In this document: in pieces, positions 25,734 to 33,934 of the stretch
Layout: each line of letters starts with the position of its first letter
Position numbering within the stretch: position 1 is the stretch's first letter
Source: an uncultured Eisenbergiella sp.
GTDB lineage: Bacteria > Bacillota > Clostridia > Lachnospirales > Lachnospiraceae
Direction: 5' to 3'
Assembly: GCA_910585455.1 (NCBI GenBank)
Contig: CAJUEL010000005.1
Coordinates: forward strand, 62,001-126,000
Length of the DNA stretch: 64,000 nt
The notes under the pieces: generated by a model
Seen by the model: only the letters and a program-made list of their open reading frames with translations
What the model was told of the DNA's origin: nothing
Database searches by the model: none
Position numbers and translations under genes: made by a program

Positions 25734-27035
25734 ATGAGCAAAAATGAAGAATATGGGAAAAAGGCGCATTTTTATGTTCCGGCAGGAGCACATACGTATA
25801 GTAGAACAGACGAGGTTTTTCCGGGAAATGCGCCCAAAGTGATTGAAAGAAGTAAAGGAGTACATACCTGGGATGTAGATGGTAATGAGTACATTGATTT
25901 TGCCATGGCTTGCCGGTCTGTGACTGTTGGTTATAATTTTGAAAGGATATCTAAGGCTGCTATTGAACAGATTTATAATGGAAATACGGCTTCAAAGGCG
26001 TCCAAAATTGAAGTCGATGCGGCAGAAGCAGTGTGCAATTTGATTCCGTGGGTAGACATGGTTAAGTTTGCAAAAAATGGTTCTACTGTAACCTCAGCGG
26101 CGGTGAAACTGGCAAGGGCATATACCGGAAGAAAATATGTTGCCCGGTGCCGGGAGCATTCGTTCTTCTCTTATGATGACTGGTTTATTGGAGACACGGT
26201 GATGGATGCCGGAATACCCGAGGAAACCAAAAGGCTGACTTTACAATTCAGTTTTAATGACATACAATCGGTGAAGGATTTATTTGAGCGGTATAAGGGG
26301 GAAATTGCGGCGCTTATTATGGAGCCAAGCGATTCGGAGGAACCAAGGGATAATTTCCTGCAGGAAGTAAGAAAATTGTGCACGGAGTATGGGGTGGTGT
26401 ATATTCTTGATGAGATGATAACGGGATTCAGATGGGATATACAGGGTGCCTGTAAATATTATGGCGTAGAGCCTGATCTGGTAACGTACGGTAAAGGAAT
26501 GGCGAACGGATTTTCCGTGGCGGCACTGGGTGGAAAAAGAGAAATTATGGATTTGGGTGGATTGACACCCGGTAAAGAACGGGTTTTTCTGATCTCTACG
26601 ACTCACGGAGCAGAGATGAGTGGGTTAGGTGCCCTCATGGAAACCTTAAAGGTGTACGAAGAATTAAATGTTACAGAACATGTGTGGGATATGGGAAGAA
26701 GGATTGTAAAGGGATTAACGGATATTGCCAGAGAATATTCTTTGCAGGACTATTTCTATATGCAGGGAGCGGAATGTTCCCCTAATTTCGTCGTATGCGG
26801 AAAGGATAAACAGCCGTCTTTTGAATACCGAACTGTATTTTGTCAGGAAATGATCAAAAGCGGAATTTTGATGCCTTATATCGCGATTGCATACGAGCAT
26901 ACGGAAAAAGAAATTGACCTGACACTTGAAGCAGCAAGGAAAGCTATGAAAACGTATAGTGATGCGCTTAACGGAAAGGTTGAGGAGTTTATTATCGGAA
27001 ATGTGATTAAGCCCGTGTTCAGAAAATACAATTAA
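25734..27035 (+). CDS. Class III aminotransferase (glutamate-1-semialdehyde aminomutase-like)
   Basis: This is a 433-residue PLP enzyme. The PLP-lysine region reads LVTYGKGMANGFSVAALGG, preceded by ILDEMITGFR, and the N-terminus carries the PGNAPKVIERSKG and DVDGNEYIDF pattern. It resembles HemL, but no heme genes are near and it sits between sugar genes. It probably moves an amino group on a sugar or nonulosonate. It has an excellent AAAGGAGG ribosome site. Confidence 0.8.
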   Translation: MSKNEEYGKKAHFYVPAGAHTYSRTDEVFPGNAPKVIERSKGVHTWDVDGNEYIDFAMACRSVTVGYNFERISKAAIEQIYNGNTASKASKIEVDAAEAVCNLIPWVDMVKFAKNGSTVTSAAVKLARAYTGRKYVARCREHSFFSYDDWFIGDTVMDAGIPEETKRLTLQFSFNDIQSVKDLFERYKGEIAALIMEPSDSEEPRDNFLQEVRKLCTEYGVVYILDEMITGFRWDIQGACKYYGVEPDLVTYGKGMANGFSVAALGGKREIMDLGGLTPGKERVFLISTTHGAEMSGLGALMETLKVYEELNVTEHVWDMGRRIVKGLTDIAREYSLQDYFYMQGAECSPNFVVCGKDKQPSFEYRTVFCQEMIKSGILMPYIAIAYEHTEKEIDLTLEAARKAMKTYSDALNGKVEEFIIGNVIKPVFRKYN

Positions 27036-27107
27036 AGCATGGAAACGATGTGGCTACAGGGGTTTGGGGATGAGAAAGGAGGGTATTGGTCCCGGATACG
27101 GATTTAT

Positions 27108-27824
27108 ATGTACCTTGGATTAAAAACAGTAGCGATTGTAACTGCAAGGGGAGGTTCTAAGGGGCTTCCGGGAAAGAACATAAAGATTTTGAATGGGAAG
27201 CCACTAATTGGATGGACGCTTGAGCAGATAAAGGCAAGTGAATTAGTTGATGAGGTATTTGTTTCTACAGACAGCCAGAAAATTGCTGATGTATGTGAAC
27301 GGTTTGGAGTACCGGTTCCCGAATTGAGACCGGATTATCTTGCTGAGGATAGTACCTCTTCAATTGATGTGCTGGAATATACGTTGCAATATTTGAAAAA
27401 TGCCGGAAAGGAATTTGATTATTTCATACTGCTGGAACCGACCTCTCCATTGCGGAAACAGAAGGACCTGGATAACATTATTAAATTGGCGGGGGATAAT
27501 CGGGAGTGTGATGGAGTCATATCTGTGGGAGAAGTTCACATGGAACATCCGTCAATTGTAAAAAGAATAACGCAAAAGGGAAAAATTGCCCCATATTTGG
27601 AAAATATTTCGGGAATTTATCAGCGCCAACAGCTCGGCAAGGCTTATTTTCCATATGGGGTAGGATACATGCTTAAAACAGATATTTTGATGGAGAAGCA
27701 TTCTATATATACGGATAATATATTACCTTATTTTATTGAGCGTTGGCAGAATTATGAGGTTGATGATATTTATGATTTTGTATGTATAGAGAGTATAATG
27801 AATATGGAGGCGGATAAGCTATGA
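27108..27824 (+). CDS. Second CMP-nonulosonate cytidylyltransferase (LegF-like)
   Basis: The protein has about 238 residues, with VTARGGSKGLPGKNIK, STDSQKIAD and LLEPTSPLRK as in CMP-sialate synthetases. The start is uncertain. The family alignment favours ATG 27108, but the nearest ribosome-site-like AGGAGGG (27077-27083) is too far upstream, and ATG 27039 adds 23 unrelated residues. It overlaps the next gene by 4 bp. It is the better candidate for the CMP-activation step of the main pathway, because the other copy (17939) appears inserted. Confidence 0.82.
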   Translation: MYLGLKTVAIVTARGGSKGLPGKNIKILNGKPLIGWTLEQIKASELVDEVFVSTDSQKIADVCERFGVPVPELRPDYLAEDSTSSIDVLEYTLQYLKNAGKEFDYFILLEPTSPLRKQKDLDNIIKLAGDNRECDGVISVGEVHMEHPSIVKRITQKGKIAPYLENISGIYQRQQLGKAYFPYGVGYMLKTDILMEKHSIYTDNILPYFIERWQNYEVDDIYDFVCIESIMNMEADKL

Positions 27825-28819
27825 ATAATTTTCTGGTGATAGGTCTGGGTTCAATGGGAAAAAGAAGAATTAACTGTTTACTTTCACTGGGAATCAGCGC
27901 AAATTGCATATATGGTATGGATAAGCGGTCAGACCGATGTGAAGAGGCTAAAGAAAAATATGGAATTAATATAGTTGCGGATGAGGCTGAGATTGATTTT
28001 GCTCAGATCAAGGCTGTTATCGTATCCTTACCGCCGGACAAGCATATTTTAGGAGTGGAGCTGGCATTGAAACATGAAAAACCGGTTTTTGTGGAGGCCA
28101 GTGTTGTATTGGAGGATGTACAGGCGATTTGTAAAAGCAATACAAAGAATGTTTTTGTGGCGCCGTCATGTACATTCGTTTATCATCCGATGATTAAGGA
28201 AATTAAAAGAATTGTATCTTCACAGATGCTTGGAAAAGTCTGTAATTTTTCCTATCATAGTGGACAGTATCTTCCAGACTGGCATCCGTGGGAAGGCATA
28301 AAGGAATTTTATGTGAGCAACAGGCTAACTGGTGGAGCAAGAGAAATTGTTGCATATGAACTGACCTGGATGGCAGATGTATTTGGGTTCCCTGTGGATA
28401 TGAAAGGATATTTTCGTAAAACATCGGCATTGGATTGCGATATTGAGGATAGCTATGTAAGCGTAATTGATTATGGCGACATGTTGGGAACATTGATTGT
28501 TGATGTGGTTGGAAGATATGCGGTCCGTAACCTTGTTATCAATTTTGAGAGGGGGCAGATCCAGTGGAGATGGGATAAAGCGCAATTGGAGGTTTTTGAT
28601 TCTGAAAGCGGAAAATGGACCTTTATATCTCAGCCAGAGCAACAACATGTAAAAGGGTATAACGAAAATATTGGCGAAAATATGTATATTGAGGAAATAG
28701 ATTCTTTTCTGAGAGGAATTGAAAATCCGTCTCTGTATGTAAATACAATTGAGAAAGACATTAAGGTTTTGAAATTGTTGGAGAAGCTTGAAAATTCAGA
28801 TGGTGGATTTAACAGATAG
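27821..28819 (+). CDS. Gfo/Idh/MocA-family oxidoreductase
   Basis: The 332-residue protein has the NAD(P)-binding motif GLGSMGKRR at its start and a central EKPVFVEAS segment in the position of the usual EKP motif. It shares QYLPDWHPWE with the product of 30710-31693, so the two form a sub-family in this locus. Such enzymes oxidise or reduce one sugar carbon. The shared tryptophan-rich motif suggests related substrates, possibly the nonulosonate or its precursor. Confidence 0.8.
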   Translation: MNNFLVIGLGSMGKRRINCLLSLGISANCIYGMDKRSDRCEEAKEKYGINIVADEAEIDFAQIKAVIVSLPPDKHILGVELALKHEKPVFVEASVVLEDVQAICKSNTKNVFVAPSCTFVYHPMIKEIKRIVSSQMLGKVCNFSYHSGQYLPDWHPWEGIKEFYVSNRLTGGAREIVAYELTWMADVFGFPVDMKGYFRKTSALDCDIEDSYVSVIDYGDMLGTLIVDVVGRYAVRNLVINFERGQIQWRWDKAQLEVFDSESGKWTFISQPEQQHVKGYNENIGENMYIEEIDSFLRGIENPSLYVNTIEKDIKVLKLLEKLENSDGGFNR

Positions 28820-28850
28820 TATTAAATAAAAAATAAATTTCAGTAAACAG

Positions 28851-28897
28851 AATCTGAATTTTTGGTATTTTCCGAAAATTCAGATTTGGTTTATAAT
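28851..28897 (+). promoter_or_regulatory. 12-bp inverted repeat followed by a TATAAT box
   Basis: AATCTGAATTTT (28851-28862) and its exact complement (28875-28886) are separated by 12 nt. A perfect TATAAT follows at 28892-28897, but the -35 region (TTTCCG at the 17-bp spacing) is poor. The gap before the amidase gene (108 bp) is larger than most here. The element could be a weak terminator followed by a promoter, or an operator over a promoter. Confidence 0.45.
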
Positions 28898-28927
28898 GGA
28901 AATGTGAACTGAAAGGAAAAAAATTGG

Positions 28928-29710
28928 ATGAGAATAGCATTATATCAAATGAATATTGCATGGGAGGATAAAAAAAACAATTATTTGCGTGCGGAGGAGG
29001 CAATAAGTAAGGCTGCCAGTAAAGGAGCTGAATTGTTTTTGTTGCCGGAAATGAGTTTTACAGGCTTTTCGATGAATACAGCGTTGACAAAAGAGGAGAA
29101 TGCGAAAACAGTAAATAAAATGGCAGCGTGTGCAAGAAAGCAACAGATTGCAATTGGGTTTGGATGGGTGAAAGATTGCGGAGTAAAGTCTGAGAACCAT
29201 TATACGGTAGTCGATAAAGAGGGCAATATTTTATCAGATTATGCGAAAATACATCCGTTTTCTTATGCAGGTGAAAGCGAAAAATTCAGGGGAGGAGAGA
29301 AAATTACTGTTTTTGGTATGAACGGAATGAATATCACGACGTTCATATGCTATGATTTGCGATTCCCGGAAATTTTTCAGATAGCTTCCAAAAAGGCGGA
29401 CGTGATATTGGTACCAGCGAACTGGCCGGAAACAAGAGCAGGGCATTGGAAATGTTTGCTTCAGGCGAGGGCGATAGAAAATCAGGTTTATATTGTCGGA
29501 ATTAATTGTGTGGGAACGATCAATGGACTGCACTATTCCGGGGACAGTTGCGTGATTGATCCGAATGGAAAAATTTTGCAGGAAATGTCCGGAAAGGAAG
29601 GAATTTTAGCGTTTGAGCTGAGGAATGATGTGCGGGAGATCAGGGATGGATTTCCTGTGAAAAGAGATCGCAGGGAAGAGCTGTATTGTGCATTAAATCA
29701 GGAAATATAG
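28928..29710 (+). CDS. Nitrilase-superfamily carbon-nitrogen hydrolase (omega-amidase-like)
   Basis: The 260-residue enzyme has the catalytic triad Glu41 (LLPEMSF), Lys107 (DYAKIHPF) and Cys141 (FICYDLRFPE). It is closest in shape to omega-amidases, which hydrolyse small amides. In this locus it may remove an amide or formyl group from a sugar side chain or act on an acyl donor. The preceding gap holds a possible promoter. Confidence 0.85.
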   Translation: MRIALYQMNIAWEDKKNNYLRAEEAISKAASKGAELFLLPEMSFTGFSMNTALTKEENAKTVNKMAACARKQQIAIGFGWVKDCGVKSENHYTVVDKEGNILSDYAKIHPFSYAGESEKFRGGEKITVFGMNGMNITTFICYDLRFPEIFQIASKKADVILVPANWPETRAGHWKCLLQARAIENQVYIVGINCVGTINGLHYSGDSCVIDPNGKILQEMSGKEGILAFELRNDVREIRDGFPVKRDRREELYCALNQEI

Positions 29711-29755
29711 TGGATTGCTTTTTTCTCATCATGGTTCAACAGAGAGGAATTGATT

Positions 29756-30694
29756 ATGTATGTGGTAATGTATCATTATGTCAGAAAAGTCAGAGAAAGC
29801 AGATATCCGGAGATTAAGGGACTTGAACTGGATCATTTCAGACGGCAGATAAATTTTTTCCGGGAAAAAGGTCTCGAGTTTATCTCCCTGAAGGATATGG
29901 AGGAGGAAAATAAAATTACAGATAAGAGTGTTTTATTAACCTTCGATGATGGCTATATTGACCATTATATGAATGTTTTCCCGATTCTTGAGGAGAATGG
30001 AATAACAGGTGTATTTTCCATGCCTGCAAAGATTTTAAGGGAAAAGAAGGTACTGGATGTAAATAAAATTCATTATATTATGGCCTGTACGGAAATAGGT
30101 CAGCTTCGTGATAGGCTATTTGAACGGATGGACTTTTATCGTGGAATAGAATTTAGCTATTCCTCTAATGAAGAGCTTTATAATAAGCTTGCTATTGCAA
30201 ACAGTTATGATGGAAGAGATACGGTTTTTGTGAAACGTATTTTACAGGTTGAATTGCCGGAAATGCTGAGGAATATCATAGCAGATGAACTTTTTAAAGA
30301 GTTTGTGACGGATAACGAAGCGGCGTTCGTGGATGAATTATACATGAATATGGATCATATTAAAATGATGAAAAGACATGGAATGGAATTTGCAGTCCAC
30401 GGGTATGACCATTATTGGATGAACCACCTGTCAGAGCTGGAGCTGATAAAAGACATTACGAATGCGCTGGACGTATTTGACGGCATTATTGATCATAAGC
30501 ATTGGTGTTGCTGCTATCCATACGGTTCTTATAGCGATATGGTTATTCGTGTTGTAAAAGGCATGGGTGCATATTCCGGATTGGCGACAGATGCTGCGGT
30601 ATATCATCCGGGTGAGGCGGATATATTTAAGATCCCTAGGCTTGACACAATTTATTTTCCGCCTAGAAGTGATAACTATTTGAATTATGTCTGA
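29756..30694 (+). CDS. Polysaccharide deacetylase-like protein (CE4/NodB fold)
   Basis: This is a ~313-residue protein with the NodB first motif LLTFDDGYIDH, where the paired Asp act as base and metal ligand, a later histidine motif FAVHGYDHYWMNHLS and a CCYPYGSYSD segment. No signal peptide is visible, so it acts in the cytoplasm, probably on a nucleotide- or lipid-linked amino sugar or the nonulosonate. ATG 29756 has AGAGGAA seven bases upstream. Confidence 0.82.
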   Translation: MYVVMYHYVRKVRESRYPEIKGLELDHFRRQINFFREKGLEFISLKDMEEENKITDKSVLLTFDDGYIDHYMNVFPILEENGITGVFSMPAKILREKKVLDVNKIHYIMACTEIGQLRDRLFERMDFYRGIEFSYSSNEELYNKLAIANSYDGRDTVFVKRILQVELPEMLRNIIADELFKEFVTDNEAAFVDELYMNMDHIKMMKRHGMEFAVHGYDHYWMNHLSELELIKDITNALDVFDGIIDHKHWCCCYPYGSYSDMVIRVVKGMGAYSGLATDAAVYHPGEADIFKIPRLDTIYFPPRSDNYLNYV

Positions 30695-30709
30695 CTGGAG
30701 GGCTGATTG

Positions 30710-31693
30710 ATGAAAGTACTGGTAGTAGGCTTGGGCTCTATGGGGAAAAGAAGGATTCGCCTTTTAAAAAAAATAAAGCCTGATTTTTTAATCATAGGAG
30801 TGGACAGTAACGAGGAGCGCGCAGAGCTTGCGCGGAAAGAATATGGGATAGAGATTTGCACAGATTTGTCATTGGCATTGGAGCGTTACCAGCCGGAATA
30901 TGCCGTTATTTCAACGGCACCCTTATCTCATGCTGCGATTATCCGTCAGTGTTTGTCCGCAGGGGTGCATGTTTTTACGGAGATTAATCTGGTAAATAAT
31001 CAATATACAGAAAATATGCGGTTGGCGGAAGAGCAGGGGAAAGTGTTATTTCTGTCTTCTACATTTTTATATAGGGATGATGTCCGGTATGTAATCAAAA
31101 AGGTTGGGAACCATGCAGGAAGAGTGAACTATAATTACCATGTCGGGCAATATTTGCCGGATTGGCACCCATGGGAAAACTTTAAGAACTTTTTCGTGGG
31201 GAAAAAGGAAACCAATGGATGCCGGGAGATCTTTGCAATTGATTTGCCATGGATTATAGAGGCTTTTGGTGACATTGAGCATGTTGATGTTCTGTCCGGA
31301 AAAAATACAAATTTGAACATTGATTATTGTGACAATTACTTATTGCTGATTCAGCACAAAACCGGTCACAAAGGGATGGTTGCGGTGGATATCATGTCCA
31401 GAAAGGCGGTCAGGAAGCTGGAAGTATTTGGAGAGCAGCTTTATATCACCTGGGACGGAACTCCGAAAGGGCTGGAAGAATACGATTGGGAGAAGAAGGA
31501 AGATGTATCGATAGATTTATACGATGAAGTGGATACACTTGAGGGGTATAGCTCCTTCGTCATTGAAAACGCCTATGAAAGCGAGCTGAGAGCTTTTTTT
31601 GATGAAGTTGAAAAGGGAGTAAAACCAGAATATTCGTTTGCCAGGGATATAGTGACGTTGGGATGGATCGATAAAATTGAGGGAATTATTTAA
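30710..31693 (+). CDS. Gfo/Idh/MocA-family oxidoreductase, second copy
   Basis: The 327-residue protein is a paralogue of the product of 27821-28819. Both start with GLGSMGKRRI and share GQYLPDWHPWE. ATG 30710 follows GGAGGGC at good spacing, and the TTG just before it is less likely. With its sister enzyme it could carry out an oxidation/reduction pair that inverts or deoxygenates a carbon. Confidence 0.8.
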   Translation: MKVLVVGLGSMGKRRIRLLKKIKPDFLIIGVDSNEERAELARKEYGIEICTDLSLALERYQPEYAVISTAPLSHAAIIRQCLSAGVHVFTEINLVNNQYTENMRLAEEQGKVLFLSSTFLYRDDVRYVIKKVGNHAGRVNYNYHVGQYLPDWHPWENFKNFFVGKKETNGCREIFAIDLPWIIEAFGDIEHVDVLSGKNTNLNIDYCDNYLLLIQHKTGHKGMVAVDIMSRKAVRKLEVFGEQLYITWDGTPKGLEEYDWEKKEDVSIDLYDEVDTLEGYSSFVIENAYESELRAFFDEVEKGVKPEYSFARDIVTLGWIDKIEGII

Positions 31694-31711
31694 ATATAGG
31701 GCATAAGTGAT

Positions 31712-32806
31712 ATGCGAAAGAAAATATTGATTACAATTATCATACCGATATATAATGTCGAAGCGTATCTGTCGAAGTGCCTGCAGAGTATAGAAGAAGA
31801 TGAGATATGCGTCTCTGGGCAGGTAGAAGTGATTATGATAGACGACGGTTCTACGGATGAATCTGCCCAGATTGCGGAGAGCTTTGCCGTGAAGCATCAT
31901 TTTGCCACGCTGGTCCGTCAAGCCAACGGGGGAGTCGCGTCCGCCCGGAATGTAGGCATTCGACAGGCGCATGGCGAGTGGCTGTATTTTGTGGATTCCG
32001 ATGATTGGCTTACAGAGGACGCACTGTCCGTTTTAATGCATAAATGTCAGCAGTATTCCAATGCTGACATTTTGCTTTTTGATGCTTGGCAGGATACCCC
32101 GCAGGAACGAAAAAACTGGGAGCATTTTTCAAAAGAATATGTCTGGAAGGAGGACGGGGCGATCAAAAGCTTGCAGAGAGGCATGCTTTATTTCCCTTTT
32201 CCTTCTGAACTGGAGAAGAGCGAAGTTCCGTTGGCTGCGCCTTGGGATAAGCTGTATCGAAGAGATTTTATTATGAGGAATCACCTGCAATTTCGGGAGA
32301 ACTTGCATGTTTTGGATGACATGGTATTTAATATTGAGGCTTTTGGGGCGGCAGGAGAAATCGTTTATCTAAAAGAGAAAATATACCATTATAGATACGT
32401 GGAGGATTCCATTACCAACAGCTATAAGAAGGACAGGGTGGATAGAGATAGGGAAGTATGGAGTTATGTAGAACGATATGTGAAAACGAAGGAAATCGAA
32501 TGGACGCCTGCAGAGAAGGAGCAGTTTATACAGGCCTTTTATTGCCGGATTGTGAAATCATTCAGTATTTGCTGTAGACTTCAGTTCTTTAATATGGCAA
32601 ATAAACAGAGACTGCTGGAAAAGATACGGTATGTAAAGGGCGTGTGGAGGAAAGCTCCTTATCGGGAAGCTTTTGAGAAGGTACGGCTCCATAACCTAGA
32701 ATGGAGGCTTAAGGTGGTTGCAGTATTTGGCAGGATGCATTGGGGAAGCGGGATATATCTTTTGCATCTGGCGGAGAACGGAATTCGGCGTCATATGGGC
32801 GGTTGA
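31712..32806 (+). CDS. Family 2 glycosyltransferase
   Basis: This is a 364-residue GT2 enzyme with IIPIYNVEAYLSKCLQSI, MIDDGSTDES, ANGGVASARNVGI and VDSDDWL (the DxD motif), followed by a C-terminal extension typical of capsule transferases of the EpsJ/CpsI kind. It has no membrane helix and should use a nucleotide sugar to extend the lipid-linked glycan on the cytoplasmic face. Confidence 0.88.
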   Translation: MRKKILITIIIPIYNVEAYLSKCLQSIEEDEICVSGQVEVIMIDDGSTDESAQIAESFAVKHHFATLVRQANGGVASARNVGIRQAHGEWLYFVDSDDWLTEDALSVLMHKCQQYSNADILLFDAWQDTPQERKNWEHFSKEYVWKEDGAIKSLQRGMLYFPFPSELEKSEVPLAAPWDKLYRRDFIMRNHLQFRENLHVLDDMVFNIEAFGAAGEIVYLKEKIYHYRYVEDSITNSYKKDRVDRDREVWSYVERYVKTKEIEWTPAEKEQFIQAFYCRIVKSFSICCRLQFFNMANKQRLLEKIRYVKGVWRKAPYREAFEKVRLHNLEWRLKVVAVFGRMHWGSGIYLLHLAENGIRRHMGG

Positions 32807-32819
32807 GGGAGGTGGACTT

Positions 32820-33833
32820 ATGGATTCCCATAAACTAGAGTTGGCTTCTGTTTTGCAAAATAAAAAGGTGCTGTTTGTGACGACCAAAAATCTGGATTAT
32901 ATCAGGAACAAGCAGGAATTGCGGATTTTACAGAAATATGCAGCGGCTTTCGATGTAATTGGTTCCGGGTCTGTCAGCTATATAAGAAGAATTTTGTATG
33001 TCTGGGTCAGGCTGTTGACCACAGGCTGTAGAAAATATGATTTTGTGTTTCTGGGTTTTTCCCCACAACTGGTTTATCCGTTGTTTTTCTGGAAATTCAG
33101 ACATGTCGATGTATTCATTGATTTTTTCATTTCTGTATATGATACGCTTGTATGTGACCGGAAACTATTTGTGCCCGACGGCGTTGTTTCCTGTATCTGT
33201 AAGTGGATTGACCGGTATACGTTGCGGAAAGCGAAGCTGATCATTTCGGATACAAATGCGCACGGGGATTATTTTGCACGGGAATTTGGTGTGGAGCGTA
33301 AGAAAATCAGGACCTTATATCTGGAGGCGGATCCGAAAACCTATTACCCTATGGTCGCCAAAAAGAAAGGAAAGCTTCTGGGGAAATATGTGGTTTTGTA
33401 TTTTGGAAGTGCTTTGCCGCTGCAGGGTATTGATGTTGTTTTAAAAGCTGCCAAAAAGGTATGTGCTCATCCTGAGATTTATGTTATTATAATAGGGCCT
33501 GTTGAACGAATGTGTGAAAGGCCGTTGTGTGATAATATGGAATACCATCAATGGCTGCCGCAGCAGGAGCTTGCATACAAAATAGCACAGGCAGATCTTT
33601 GCCTTGCGGGGCATTTCAATGCAGGAATTGATAAAGCAAAGCGGACGGTTCCAGGAAAGGCATATATTTACAGGGCAATGAATAAGCCGATGATCCTGGG
33701 GGATAATGAGGCGACGCGGGAAATATATGATGAGAGTATGGAGGAAATTTATTTTGTGAGGATGGGGGATCCGGATGCGCTTGCGGAGAAGATTATAGAG
33801 CTACATGAAAAATGGCAAGAATGGACTGAATAG
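32820..33833 (+). CDS. Glycosyltransferase (GT4-like)
   Basis: The 337-residue GT-B protein has a second-domain start VVLYFGSALPLQGIDVVLKA, which fits GT4. It then has IIGPVE, and the late region around NKPMILGDNEATREIYDES takes the place of the usual ExxxxE donor motif. ATG 32820 follows GGGAGGTGG. It is the last gene before a promoter-containing gap and a sharp rise in GC content. Confidence 0.75.
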   Translation: MDSHKLELASVLQNKKVLFVTTKNLDYIRNKQELRILQKYAAAFDVIGSGSVSYIRRILYVWVRLLTTGCRKYDFVFLGFSPQLVYPLFFWKFRHVDVFIDFFISVYDTLVCDRKLFVPDGVVSCICKWIDRYTLRKAKLIISDTNAHGDYFAREFGVERKKIRTLYLEADPKTYYPMVAKKKGKLLGKYVVLYFGSALPLQGIDVVLKAAKKVCAHPEIYVIIIGPVERMCERPLCDNMEYHQWLPQQELAYKIAQADLCLAGHFNAGIDKAKRTVPGKAYIYRAMNKPMILGDNEATREIYDESMEEIYFVRMGDPDALAEKIIELHEKWQEWTE

Positions 33834-33865
33834 CTGCAAGTATACCGCTATCATCCGAAATTCCC

Positions 33866-33893
33866 TTGCATATTTAAAAGATTATGTTAGAAT
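33866..33893 (+). promoter_or_regulatory. Promoter with extended -10, copy 1 of a duplicated module
   Basis: TTGCAT (33866-33871) and TAGAAT (33888-33893) are separated by 16 bp, with TG one base before the -10. The surrounding ~40 bp, starting at CCGAAATT and ending at AATAAAAT, recur almost unchanged at 36946-36988. The downstream gene starts at 33935. Confidence 0.65.
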
Positions 33894-33934
33894 AAAATAG
33901 GATTTGGGAAGAAAAAAATTGTGAGGACATGCGC

